From: Phycisphaerales bacterium
GTDB taxonomy: Bacteria; Planctomycetota; Phycisphaerae; Phycisphaerales; UBA1924
Assembly (NCBI GenBank): GCA_022843045.1
Contig: JALHOJ010000016.1
Span: 1 to 61,836, forward strand
Direction of reading: 5' to 3'
Length of the DNA: 61,836 nt
Shown here: in pieces, positions 10,364-18,368 of the stretch
Layout of the letters: each line of letters starts with the position of its first letter
Position numbering within the stretch: position 1 is the stretch's first letter
Notes under the pieces: generated by a model
The model's database searches: none
Told to the model about the DNA's origin: nothing
Seen by the model: only the letters and a program-made list of their open reading frames with translations
Position numbers and translations under genes: made by a program

Positions 10364-11929
10364 TCAGAACCACTGGAACGTCGGCCCGCCGATGGTGAGG
10401 GCCAGCGAGTCGGTGCGTTCGCCCGTGGTGGGCGCGCCCGCGCCCATGTACTGGATCAGCTCGTCGCGCTCGACCTGCGTCATGCGACCCATCAGCACCC
10501 GCTCGTTGACCCGATCCGCGACGGTCTGAGGCGTAGCTTCTGCCCCCGCAAAGAACGTGGTGAAGTTGGACACAATGCCCGACACGCCGTTGGAGCCGAT
10601 CGAGGACCCATAGTTCAGGCGAGGCAGCACGTTCCCGCTCCAATACGACGCCTTGTCCGGATACCCATCGGGCGCGCCCCACGCGAAGGGCTGATGCTGC
10701 ACGGGCTGCAGCAGGTTGCGCACGCCCGTGAGGTTGTTGACGGTCAGCGGCAGGGGCCGCAGGCCCGAGATCAGCAGATGCATCGGACGCTTGAGCTTCA
10801 GCGGAGCCGCCGCCAGCCGCTCGGGCCGCAGCACGCGCCGCACCATCGCCTTGATATCCCCGCCCGTCGCCGTATACGTCGCGGCGACATCGTTCACGAT
10901 CGCCTCGGGCGTGTTCTCGCCCAGAAACTCCAGGCACAGCTTGCTCGCGACGTACTTTGCGGTGCTGGGGTGCGTGTGGAGCATGACCAGCGCCTGATCC
11001 CCCTCGGCCTGCCCCTGATTGCCCGGGAAGTTGACGCCCAGGAAGGTCTTGGGCTGGTTGTTGTGGTTGCTGGAGAGGTACCGGAACTGGCCGTAGGTCG
11101 GCTCGGCGGTGCGCCGATCCACCGCCCACCCCGACAGAATCTTCGAGAGCGCGACCACGTCCGCCTGCGTGTATCCGCCCGTCACGCCCAGCGTGTGCAG
11201 TTCCATGATCTCCCGCGCGTAGTTCTCGTTGGGGGCGAGCGCGGTGCTGGTGGTATTGTCGAGATAGTGCAGCATCCCCGGGCTGTGCGCGCTCGCGATC
11301 AGCATGTTTGGGAACGTGCCCAGCGCGTGCGCCCGCACCACATTGGCGTCGTCCGCGACCTTGAAGTATCCGCTGTCGTCGTTCTCAAAGATGAAGATGC
11401 AGAAGTGGTTGGTCCAGAAGTCCACGATCCGCTCGAAGAGTTGACGCTTGCTGAGCAGCGCCCGCATCAATCGCGCTTCCATCAGCTGCAAGCGCGTCTG
11501 AGTGATCCCCGTCGTCCGCAGCTGCGCGTAGTTCTGCGTCAGCACCGGATAGTTCACCAACCGCGAATCCACATCCGGATCGGCGATCGCGGTGTGGTTC
11601 AGGTGATACTCAAGATACCCGTCATAGCCCAGGGATCGGGCCAGCGTCAGTTCCTCAAGCGTCGCGCCAAACGTGATGCGATCGACCAACTTCAGCAGCA
11701 GCGCATCGCTGGACGGATCCATGTCCACGGGCGTCGTCGCCACCGGCTGGGCCATTGCCTTGCGCGCGTGGGACTGCAGCAATGCCGCGCCCAGCACACC
11801 GCCCAAGAGCGCAAACGCGCCCCGCCGGTTGCCCGCCCATGCGGAAGATTCGGGGGGCTGTTTCGTCGGCTGATCGGGGGCGTCGTGCTGCCGTTGATCC
11901 ACCGTCGCCTCAAGCACATCGTGCTGCAT
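10364..11929 (-). CDS. DUF1800 domain protein
   Basis: A 521-residue DUF1800 protein, first gene of the leftward DUF1800-DUF1501-dockerin set. A hydrophobic export-like segment (about residues 36-60, after GNRRGAFALLGG) is Tat-like but has only RR and not the full consensus. Family features include the FWTNHFCI block, NENYAREIMELHTLGV, and TKxFLG-type segments. The ATG at 11929 has GAGGA about six bases before it; the frame continues to 12007 but has no comparable ribosome site. Function is unknown; the constant pairing with DUF1501 suggests a joint role at the cell surface. Confidence 0.87.
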   Translation of the reverse strand: MQHDVLEATVDQRQHDAPDQPTKQPPESSAWAGNRRGAFALLGGVLGAALLQSHARKAMAQPVATTPVDMDPSSDALLLKLVDRITFGATLEELTLARSLGYDGYLEYHLNHTAIADPDVDSRLVNYPVLTQNYAQLRTTGITQTRLQLMEARLMRALLSKRQLFERIVDFWTNHFCIFIFENDDSGYFKVADDANVVRAHALGTFPNMLIASAHSPGMLHYLDNTTSTALAPNENYAREIMELHTLGVTGGYTQADVVALSKILSGWAVDRRTAEPTYGQFRYLSSNHNNQPKTFLGVNFPGNQGQAEGDQALVMLHTHPSTAKYVASKLCLEFLGENTPEAIVNDVAATYTATGGDIKAMVRRVLRPERLAAAPLKLKRPMHLLISGLRPLPLTVNNLTGVRNLLQPVQHQPFAWGAPDGYPDKASYWSGNVLPRLNYGSSIGSNGVSGIVSNFTTFFAGAEATPQTVADRVNERVLMGRMTQVERDELIQYMGAGAPTTGERTDSLALTIGGPTFQWF

Positions 11930-12344
11930 GGGGATTCCTCGCGCTGCTGCGCTGCTCGTGCCAACCTGTCGCTGCCCAGGTACTGCAGTCCAAGTCTTGT
12001 CGTCCAAGCACCGTTGTCCAAAATGTCGCCGATTGGGTCAGCGACGCAAACCTCGACCGCCCCCCGCCCGTCCATCCCTTGCCCCGGGGCACGCTCATGC
12101 CGCCCTGCTCAAGCTTGCAACCTGTTCGATCCTGACCCGCCGCACATCATGCACATTTTCATCCAGATTGCAAGCCCGATTTTCGGACGCAAACGCGCCC
12201 AGCGCGCGAAATCTTCTCCGGTGCCCAAGGCGGAACGCTTGCGGCATCGCGGCATTGCGGGACACGCTCGATAAATCATGCCAAACTTGTCCCAACCCTC
12301 CATGAAAATCCCGTGATCACTGCGTTCTGTACGATGCTTCCGAC
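11930..12344. other. Divergent intergenic region, no gene seen
   Basis: This 415-base stretch separates leftward DUF1800 from the rightward TPR gene and must hold both promoters. Reading both strands gave no convincing coding frame, RNA gene or strong hairpin. Confidence 0.5.
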
Positions 12345-13340
12345 ATGGCCAGCTCCAAGCGTTCCTCCAACACGATGCTGTTCGCGATCCTGGGCGTTGC
12401 CGCGTTGGCGGCGGGCATCTTCGCAATCCGCATGGTGACCCGCTCGCCCGCCACCTCCGAATCCCCCGCGCCCGCCCCGCAACAAGCTTCCAAGGCCGAC
12501 GAAACCCTCAACGCCGTCCTCGCCCTCAAGCGCGATCGCCGCTGGGGCGAGGCCAAGGCCGTGCTTGAATCCGCAATCGCCCGCACCGCCGACGACCAAT
12601 CTCTCTATATCGAACTGGCCGAAGTGAACGTCGGCCTGCAGGACTTCAAAGGCGCGTACGACGCCTACGAAAAGGCCCTCGCCATAGGCCCGCGCGAGGG
12701 CGAGCTCGAGTTCGCCGCTGGCACCGCCGCCAACGCCGCCGAGCGCCTCGATCGCGCCGTCGAGCACTACCAGGCCGCCGAAGCCGCCCTCAAGAACGAC
12801 TATCGTCCGCCCCTCTACTTCGCTCAGGTGCTGATCAAGCTCAACCGCTTCGACGAAGCCAAGGTCCGCCTCCGCCGCGTGCAGATGCTCAAGCCCGACG
12901 AGCCAATCGCCCACGGCAGCATGGCCGAGATCTTCCTGCGCGAGAACCTGCCCGACCTCGCGATCCAAACCGTCGCCGAAGCCCGCCGGCTGCAGCCTGA
13001 TTACCTCACCTGGCGCCTCGTCGAAGCCCGCGCCCGCAAGCGCAAGGGCCAGGCCCAGGAAGCCCTCGACCTGCTCAAGGACCTCCCCGACGCCCAGAAA
13101 CTCGAACCAGGCGTCATGCCCCTCATGGGCGAGTGCTTCGGCATGCTCCGCAAACCCGCCGACGCCGCCGACGCCTTCGCCGCGATCTCCAACCAGTTCC
13201 CGCAGCGAGGCGACCTCGCCCTGGACACGGCTCTCTGGTACGAGCGTGCCGGCGACAAGGCCAAGGCCAAGCCCTTCGCGGAGCGCGCCAAGATGCTGGC
13301 CGTCGCCGGGGCGGAGGATGTGCTGGCCCGGCTGGAGTAG
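12345..13340 (+). CDS. Membrane-anchored tetratricopeptide repeat protein
   Basis: A 331-residue protein with one N-terminal membrane segment (about residues 10-28) followed by a Pro/Ala linker and then TPR-type helical pairs over the rest (for example LYIELAEVNVGLQDFKGAYD, and LALDTALWYERAGDKAKAKP). It is probably a scaffold on the periplasmic or cytoplasmic face of the membrane. No enzyme motif is present. Its last ~123 codons are repeated at 14819-15190. It converges on the next gene with only eight bases between stops. Confidence 0.75.
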   Translation: MASSKRSSNTMLFAILGVAALAAGIFAIRMVTRSPATSESPAPAPQQASKADETLNAVLALKRDRRWGEAKAVLESAIARTADDQSLYIELAEVNVGLQDFKGAYDAYEKALAIGPREGELEFAAGTAANAAERLDRAVEHYQAAEAALKNDYRPPLYFAQVLIKLNRFDEAKVRLRRVQMLKPDEPIAHGSMAEIFLRENLPDLAIQTVAEARRLQPDYLTWRLVEARARKRKGQAQEALDLLKDLPDAQKLEPGVMPLMGECFGMLRKPADAADAFAAISNQFPQRGDLALDTALWYERAGDKAKAKPFAERAKMLAVAGAEDVLARLE

Positions 13341-13348
13341 TTTCTCAG

Positions 13349-14770
13349 CTATTCAGCGTTGGGAAACAACACATGGTCCGCATCAACGATGTCGGGATCG
13401 CCCAACGGCTTCCATAACGCCGCCTTGTACCCATCCCTAGCGGGCAAGCTGCGACCTCCATCGTCATCGCGATCATTTCCCACGCTGTAGACGAATGGAC
13501 GATCGTCCCGAATCGAAAATTGAAGTGGCCTGCCCGTGAAGGCGTCAAGGGGCAGCGAGCCAAGCATGGGCTCCAGCGCTTGTATCGTCGCGGGCCAGGC
13601 CCCATGCTCCCGGCGGAAGCGATGCGCCGCAATCACCATCCGCCCAGCGTCGCTGCGCAACGATGCACTCCCGAACAAACTCGCCTGACTATCAATTGTT
13701 TTGATCGCAACCAGTACAGGTAGGAGCGCGAGCTCCAATGCGGCCGCCTTCGATGGCGTCTTGTACTCCAACGCTCCCCGCTCCCACACCGGCAACGAAG
13801 CCCACGCTCTGGCCGCCGCCATGGCATCATTCGCGATCGCGCTTGCTTCACGCCGACCGATGGTGCGGATGTTGAGCAGCATCATGTACCTGAACAATTC
13901 ACGTCGCTTCTTCTCAGGTATCTGATTGACATCCGCAAGATACTCCACGCCCTTTTCACAGATAAACCCGTCACCGCTGCCATCGTCGGTGAAGAGCCGC
14001 TGCATGTGATCATCAATGAGTCGCTGATTCGCAACCAAGATGGCGTCGCCTTCGATTCTCGGCATCGACGCAAACGCCCGCTCAAGGCGCATGAGTTGAT
14101 CGTTCGACATGGAGCCCCATGCTCGATCCGAGAGCAACGCAAGTTCGCGAAGCGCAGACGCCGAGGCGCCCGATCCCATCATCGCAACCTTCAAGGACGG
14201 CGATTGCGAGGAGACCCGCCCCAATCCAAGAATCGCCTCGATATTGGCTGTGATGCGCTCCACATCGCCTTGGTCGTCCGCAGCGTGGGTGTCCATCATG
14301 AGCAGACGAATCGCGTTGCGTATCGCGCCGTGAAACTTCGTATCGTTTGCGAGAGTCTGTTCAGGCGCCCAAGCTGCTTGGTCCGCATAGTCGTATCCAA
14401 GTACCGGGCGCATCGCCGCGTTGCGAATGATCGCGAGTTGCTCTGTTCGCTTGCCAGCAAACTCAATACCCTCTGCGTACGTCGGCCATCCTCTTTCGGG
14501 CGGAAATCTCTCGAACAGGGCCGAGCTTTCCGGTGGTCGCAGCCAGTGAGCCCGAGCAAGTTCGTGGATCGGATCCCACGCACGGTGCTCGGGCAAGTTC
14601 TCAACGTACTGCTGGCGGTACAAGTCAAACGCACGATAGGTGATCGTGGGCCTGGCTTGCCACCATAGCGACAAGAGGAACCAAACAATCCCGAGCTTGA
14701 TCACAAGAGCCAACAGCAGCCCGCGCCTCACGCGCTTCCACACTGACTTGGTCTTCCCCGAGCTTTGCAT
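13349..14770 (-). CDS. Membrane-anchored hypothetical protein (paralog 1)
   Basis: A 473-residue protein of unknown function. A basic N-terminus precedes one membrane segment (about residues 15-36). The rest is helical, with conserved blocks RAWD, RPVLGYDY, AILGL and HMQRL, and ends in a strongly conserved region around PFVYSVGNDRDDDGG. That acidic 'YSVG.D..DDGG' pattern is common at the ends of planctomycete hypothetical proteins and may bind calcium (inference). It is a paralog of the gene at 15197-16630 and was duplicated with the TPR 3' end. Base composition is visibly less GC-rich than the TPR gene. Confidence 0.7.
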   Translation of the reverse strand: MQSSGKTKSVWKRVRRGLLLALVIKLGIVWFLLSLWWQARPTITYRAFDLYRQQYVENLPEHRAWDPIHELARAHWLRPPESSALFERFPPERGWPTYAEGIEFAGKRTEQLAIIRNAAMRPVLGYDYADQAAWAPEQTLANDTKFHGAIRNAIRLLMMDTHAADDQGDVERITANIEAILGLGRVSSQSPSLKVAMMGSGASASALRELALLSDRAWGSMSNDQLMRLERAFASMPRIEGDAILVANQRLIDDHMQRLFTDDGSGDGFICEKGVEYLADVNQIPEKKRRELFRYMMLLNIRTIGRREASAIANDAMAAARAWASLPVWERGALEYKTPSKAAALELALLPVLVAIKTIDSQASLFGSASLRSDAGRMVIAAHRFRREHGAWPATIQALEPMLGSLPLDAFTGRPLQFSIRDDRPFVYSVGNDRDDDGGRSLPARDGYKAALWKPLGDPDIVDADHVLFPNAE

Positions 14771-14815
14771 ATCGGAAAGATATGTGAGTCACGCTCCGGG
14801 TGATCGCTGGGCCTC

Positions 14816-15190
14816 ATGACCGTCGCCGAAGCCCGCCGCCTGCAGCCCGATTACCTCACCTGGCGCCTCGTCGAAGCCCGCGCCCGCAAGCGCAAGGGCC
14901 AGGCCCAGGAAGCCCTCGACCTGCTCAAGGACCTGCCAGACGCCCAGAAACTCGAACCAGGCGTCATGCCCCTCATGGACGAATGCTTCGGCATGCTCCG
15001 CAAACCCGCCGACGCCGCCGCAACCTTTGCCACCCTCGCCAACCAGTTCCCACTGCGCGGCGACCTCGCCCTCGACACGGCCCTCTGGTACGAACGCGCC
15101 GGCGACAAGGCCAACGACAAACTCTTCGCCGAACGCGCCAAGATGCTCGCCGTCGCCGGTGCCGAGGACGTGCTATCGCGTCTTGAGTGA
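14816..15190 (+). CDS. Fragment: duplicated C-terminal third of the TPR protein
   Basis: A 124-residue open frame that matches residues about 209-331 of the protein at 12345-13340 with roughly 11 differences. It lacks the membrane anchor and the first TPRs, and there is no good ribosome site before the ATG. It is best read as the leftover end of a tandem duplication. The frame is still intact and most changes cluster in two short stretches, so low-level expression as a small TPR protein cannot be ruled out. Confidence 0.6.
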   Translation: MTVAEARRLQPDYLTWRLVEARARKRKGQAQEALDLLKDLPDAQKLEPGVMPLMDECFGMLRKPADAAATFATLANQFPLRGDLALDTALWYERAGDKANDKLFAERAKMLAVAGAEDVLSRLE

Positions 15191-15196
15191 CAGCCA

Positions 15197-16630
15197 TCAC
15201 TCATCAAATTGCGGAAACAGTACAAAGTCGGCGTCCACAACTTCGGGATCGCCCGCTGGCTTCCACAGAACAGCCTTCTGCCGCTCGCCCATGGGCATGC
15301 TCCGCCCGCCGTCGTCGTCGCGATCGTTGCCCACGCTGTACACAAACGGCCTGCCGTCGCGAATTGAGAAGTTCAACTGCTGGCCTGAGAACATGTCCAG
15401 CGGCACGTCCGATGGACTTGGAAACAGGTCGTCCAGCGAGCCAGACCACGCGCCGCGCTGACGACGACATCGCTCTGCAGCAATCGCGATGCGAGCGGCA
15501 TCGCGCCCCATGACCGTGCTTTCAATCGAACTGGCGATGCGTGGGATCACTTCCATGTAGGTGAGCGGCAGTAACGCCAACGCCGCGCCGGACCGGCCAG
15601 CCACCGACTTGGGAATCTCGGCAAACGTCGGAGCAGTCCGCTCCCACGGACTCTGCGCGAGCCATCGAGACAAGTCCTCAACCGCAACGCGACTCGCTTC
15701 TCTCGCTTCGCGCCGCTGGAGCATCTTCGGATGAAGCACGATCGAGTTGAAGACCAGACTCGTCCTCTGCGACTCCGAAAGTCCTCCAGCGTCGGCGAAA
15801 TACCACACACCCAGGGCGCACACGTGCCCGTCGCCGTTGCCATTATCTGAATACAACCGCTGGATATGGTCCTTGAAAGCACGCTCGCTCGACGCGAGAA
15901 CGCCCGAGTAGTCTCGCCCGGGAATTGCCGCCAGCGCGGTGTCAAGGCTGGTGAGGTGGGCGTCGGTCATCGACGCCCACACCTGCTGATCCATCGAGCT
16001 GAGTTCGTTCACCGCGACCGCGGTCAACGCCGTCCCGACCAGCTTTCCCATGTCTGATGGCGCACTTCGCAACTGACGAGACAATCCCAGAATCGCTCGA
16101 ACGCTCGACACCGCACGATCTATATCTCCCTCATCGACAGCAACACGCGTATCGAGCATCAGGAGCCTCGCATAGCTGCGCAGCTTGCCCAAGTGCTCGC
16201 CGCCAGGCTGCAGCAACACGTCATAGGGCGTCTCCTTGTACTGCTCGTAGTCGTATCCGAGCACGGGCCGCTCGCTAGCCTCCCGAATGACGAGAAGCTC
16301 CTCGCTCCACTGCTTCAGAAACTCGCGTCCCTCTTCAAACGCGGCATCCTCCCGCATGGGCGGGTACGCAGCATCCAGCGCACTCCCCTCCGCCGGAGTG
16401 ATCGTCTTCGATGCCGCAATCTCCCGCAGCGCATCCCATGCTCGCTGCTCCGGCGGATGACTCTCGTACTCCGCACGATACTCATACCACGGGTTGTACG
16501 TGATCCGCGGCGAAGACCACCGCCACCTCGCCCACAAAATCGCAAACACCCCCACCTTGATCGCGACCAAGATCAGTACGAATCGAACAATCCGTTTCCA
16601 GACAGGTTTGCGCGTCCCCGCTGTTGCCAT
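15197..16630 (-). CDS. Membrane-anchored hypothetical protein (paralog 2)
   Basis: A 477-residue paralog of the protein at 13349-14770. It has the same plan: basic N-terminus (KPVWKRIVRF), one membrane segment (about 12-32), helical body with RAWD, RPVLGYDYE, AILGLSR and HIQRLY..NGNGDG, and the conserved end FVYSVGNDRDDDGGRS followed by WKP.GDPE.VDAD. The frame extends to 16729, but the ATG at 16630 gives the same N-terminal layout as the paralog. Function unknown. Confidence 0.7.
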   Translation of the reverse strand: MATAGTRKPVWKRIVRFVLILVAIKVGVFAILWARWRWSSPRITYNPWYEYRAEYESHPPEQRAWDALREIAASKTITPAEGSALDAAYPPMREDAAFEEGREFLKQWSEELLVIREASERPVLGYDYEQYKETPYDVLLQPGGEHLGKLRSYARLLMLDTRVAVDEGDIDRAVSSVRAILGLSRQLRSAPSDMGKLVGTALTAVAVNELSSMDQQVWASMTDAHLTSLDTALAAIPGRDYSGVLASSERAFKDHIQRLYSDNGNGDGHVCALGVWYFADAGGLSESQRTSLVFNSIVLHPKMLQRREAREASRVAVEDLSRWLAQSPWERTAPTFAEIPKSVAGRSGAALALLPLTYMEVIPRIASSIESTVMGRDAARIAIAAERCRRQRGAWSGSLDDLFPSPSDVPLDMFSGQQLNFSIRDGRPFVYSVGNDRDDDGGRSMPMGERQKAVLWKPAGDPEVVDADFVLFPQFDE

Positions 16631-16778
16631 GCACAGAATGTACGCGACTTCGCAATGCCCAGCATCACCGCAGTTCGCCCATCTGCATGCATTAGGCGCG
16701 AGCCCACAACGAACGCAGCCGTCGCCCATGCGACGGCTGCGAAAGTGAACTCACCAACTCACACACACGCTTCGCGAC

Positions 16779-18080
16779 TCACCGCCGCCGACGCGTCGCA
16801 ATCAACCCACCCAACCCCATGAGCGCCACCGCCCCAGGCGTCGGCACCGGCAGCCCATTCGCCGCGACCCACGCGCCCACGCCCGCGCCGCCAGCCAGGC
16901 CCGCCGAATTGTCAAACTGCCAGTGAATCCCGCCATAGATGCGGCTCATCCCTGCATCCTCCGCCGCGGCCCACAGGCTCGTGTACTGCCGCGTGATGTT
17001 GTCGCCCGACACCGTGAACGTCTGCGTGTCGCCAAACAGGCTCGCCAGCACCGTCGCCGCCGCGCTCGAGAACGTGCTGTGCCCGCTGGTGTAGCTCTGG
17101 TGGTTGGGCGTGGTAAAGAGCGGTGCCCACGTCGGGTCCGCGCCCGCCATCGTGCCATCCGCGCCGGTCAGCTGGATCGCCGTCTCGGGCCGCCAGTAGT
17201 CATATGTGTTCTTCGTCTGCCACGCCGTGATGCCAGCATCCGCCACCGCCATGCCCAGCAGCGCAAACGTCCGCGCGCTGTCTTCAAGGCTCAGGTTGTT
17301 CGCCGCCACCAACTGCTGCGCAACCTGGTTCCACTGGCCCGGAGGCGTCACCGTGTTCCCGCCCGCGCGCCACAGGAACGCCGTGTCCGTCTGATGCTGC
17401 GTCCGCGTCGCGCTGCTGTTGCGGCCCAGTTCGCGCACTTCGTTGTACGCGGTCTGATACGCCGCGCTCCCCACCGCGGGCGGAGGCGACGCCATGTACT
17501 GGCTGCTCGACGTCACGCTGAAGGGCGTCACCGTGCCCCAGTGCGGCAAGGCGGCAGGCGCAAACGCCGGACCCGTGGGCCGCCACTGGCCGATGTTGGT
17601 CCCTCCGTTGTACGTGAAGTTGTTCCCGCTGTTGTCGCTCGCCCGGCGCGACATGATCCCCGTCGCCGCCCGCTGACCAAGCTCCACGCCATCAGCGCGA
17701 GACTGCGCATTGCCGACCGCGCCCAAGTGCGTGCTCAGCTGCGCGTCAAAGACCGCCGTGCGCCCCGGGAAGAAGTTCGCCAGCACATCCCGAGCCGCCT
17801 GCGCCGCCGCCGCTTCCTTGCTCGTGCCCGTCGGACAGGGCAAGAAACCCTGATACGTGTGATACTGATTGCTCACCGCGTTCACCGCGTCAAACTGTGC
17901 AAGATGCACCATCGCCATCATGCGAGCCGCCCGCGGCGGAGCAACGTTCTCCGCCTGGATCGAACTCAGCAACTGCTGATTCCACTCAGTGACGACATCA
18001 GCCTGCGCAACGCTCGTGAGCGAGCCCGCGGCGGCGACGAAAGCAATGGCAAGCGCGTGCTGGATGGAACGAGTCTGCAT
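16779..18080 (-). CDS. Vanadium-dependent haloperoxidase/PAP2-type secreted protein with PEP-CTERM tail
   Basis: A 433-residue exported protein with signal peptide (about 1-27, ending AQAD). The vanadate/phosphate site of the PAP2-haloperoxidase superfamily is complete: Lys290 and Arg297-Pro298 (KNTYDYWRP), Ser332-Gly333-His334 (SGHSTF), then Arg380 and His386 (SRIYGGIH). It may oxidise halides with peroxide or act as a phosphatase; sequence alone cannot separate these. Residues about 412-433 form a PEP-CTERM-like tail (VPTPGAVAL, hydrophobic stretch, then RRRR), implying sorting by an exosortase-type system. GAGGGAG lies about six bases before the ATG. Confidence 0.85.
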   Translation of the reverse strand: MQTRSIQHALAIAFVAAAGSLTSVAQADVVTEWNQQLLSSIQAENVAPPRAARMMAMVHLAQFDAVNAVSNQYHTYQGFLPCPTGTSKEAAAAQAARDVLANFFPGRTAVFDAQLSTHLGAVGNAQSRADGVELGQRAATGIMSRRASDNSGNNFTYNGGTNIGQWRPTGPAFAPAALPHWGTVTPFSVTSSSQYMASPPPAVGSAAYQTAYNEVRELGRNSSATRTQHQTDTAFLWRAGGNTVTPPGQWNQVAQQLVAANNLSLEDSARTFALLGMAVADAGITAWQTKNTYDYWRPETAIQLTGADGTMAGADPTWAPLFTTPNHQSYTSGHSTFSSAAATVLASLFGDTQTFTVSGDNITRQYTSLWAAAEDAGMSRIYGGIHWQFDNSAGLAGGAGVGAWVAANGLPVPTPGAVALMGLGGLIATRRRR

Positions 18081-18368
18081 ATTGGGCTCCCTCTAGTCTG
18101 CGAATCAGCGTGCGTCATGTTCTCAGCGCGCCCGTCTGTTCGGTGGCAACGCGAGAAGTTCCGGCAAGACAACTAGACCACAGAATTCCCCGCGCACCAG
18201 CCTTGACAGCCCGTTTTCAGGGGTTTTGGGATCGTTCCTGCGGTTCATGCCGCTTGGGAAGGGCGGGGGAACCCACACACACGTGGTTATCCGCACGAAC
18301 CTGCCCGCTTTGCGGCCGCTCATTCAGGCGTCCCGCCGACTCCCGCCGCCTTCCACCAATAATGACCG

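Larger units (their letters stand above)
12969..16630. repeat. Tandem duplication: TPR 3' end plus convergent gene, two units
   Basis: Unit 1 starts inside the TPR gene at about 12969 and runs through the convergent gene ending at 14770. Unit 2 starts at about 14819 with the same bases (ACCGTCGCCGAAGCC) and runs through the paralogous gene starting at 16630. The two TPR ends are about 91% identical in protein (about 11 differences in 123) and clearly similar in DNA. The two convergent proteins are far more diverged, sharing mainly scattered blocks and a strongly conserved C-terminus. Confidence 0.85.

Noticed and set aside
10262..12274. A 670-codon plus-strand frame across DUF1800
   Set aside because: It lies antisense to a clear DUF1800 gene and has Arg/His-rich composition typical of shadow frames in high-GC DNA.
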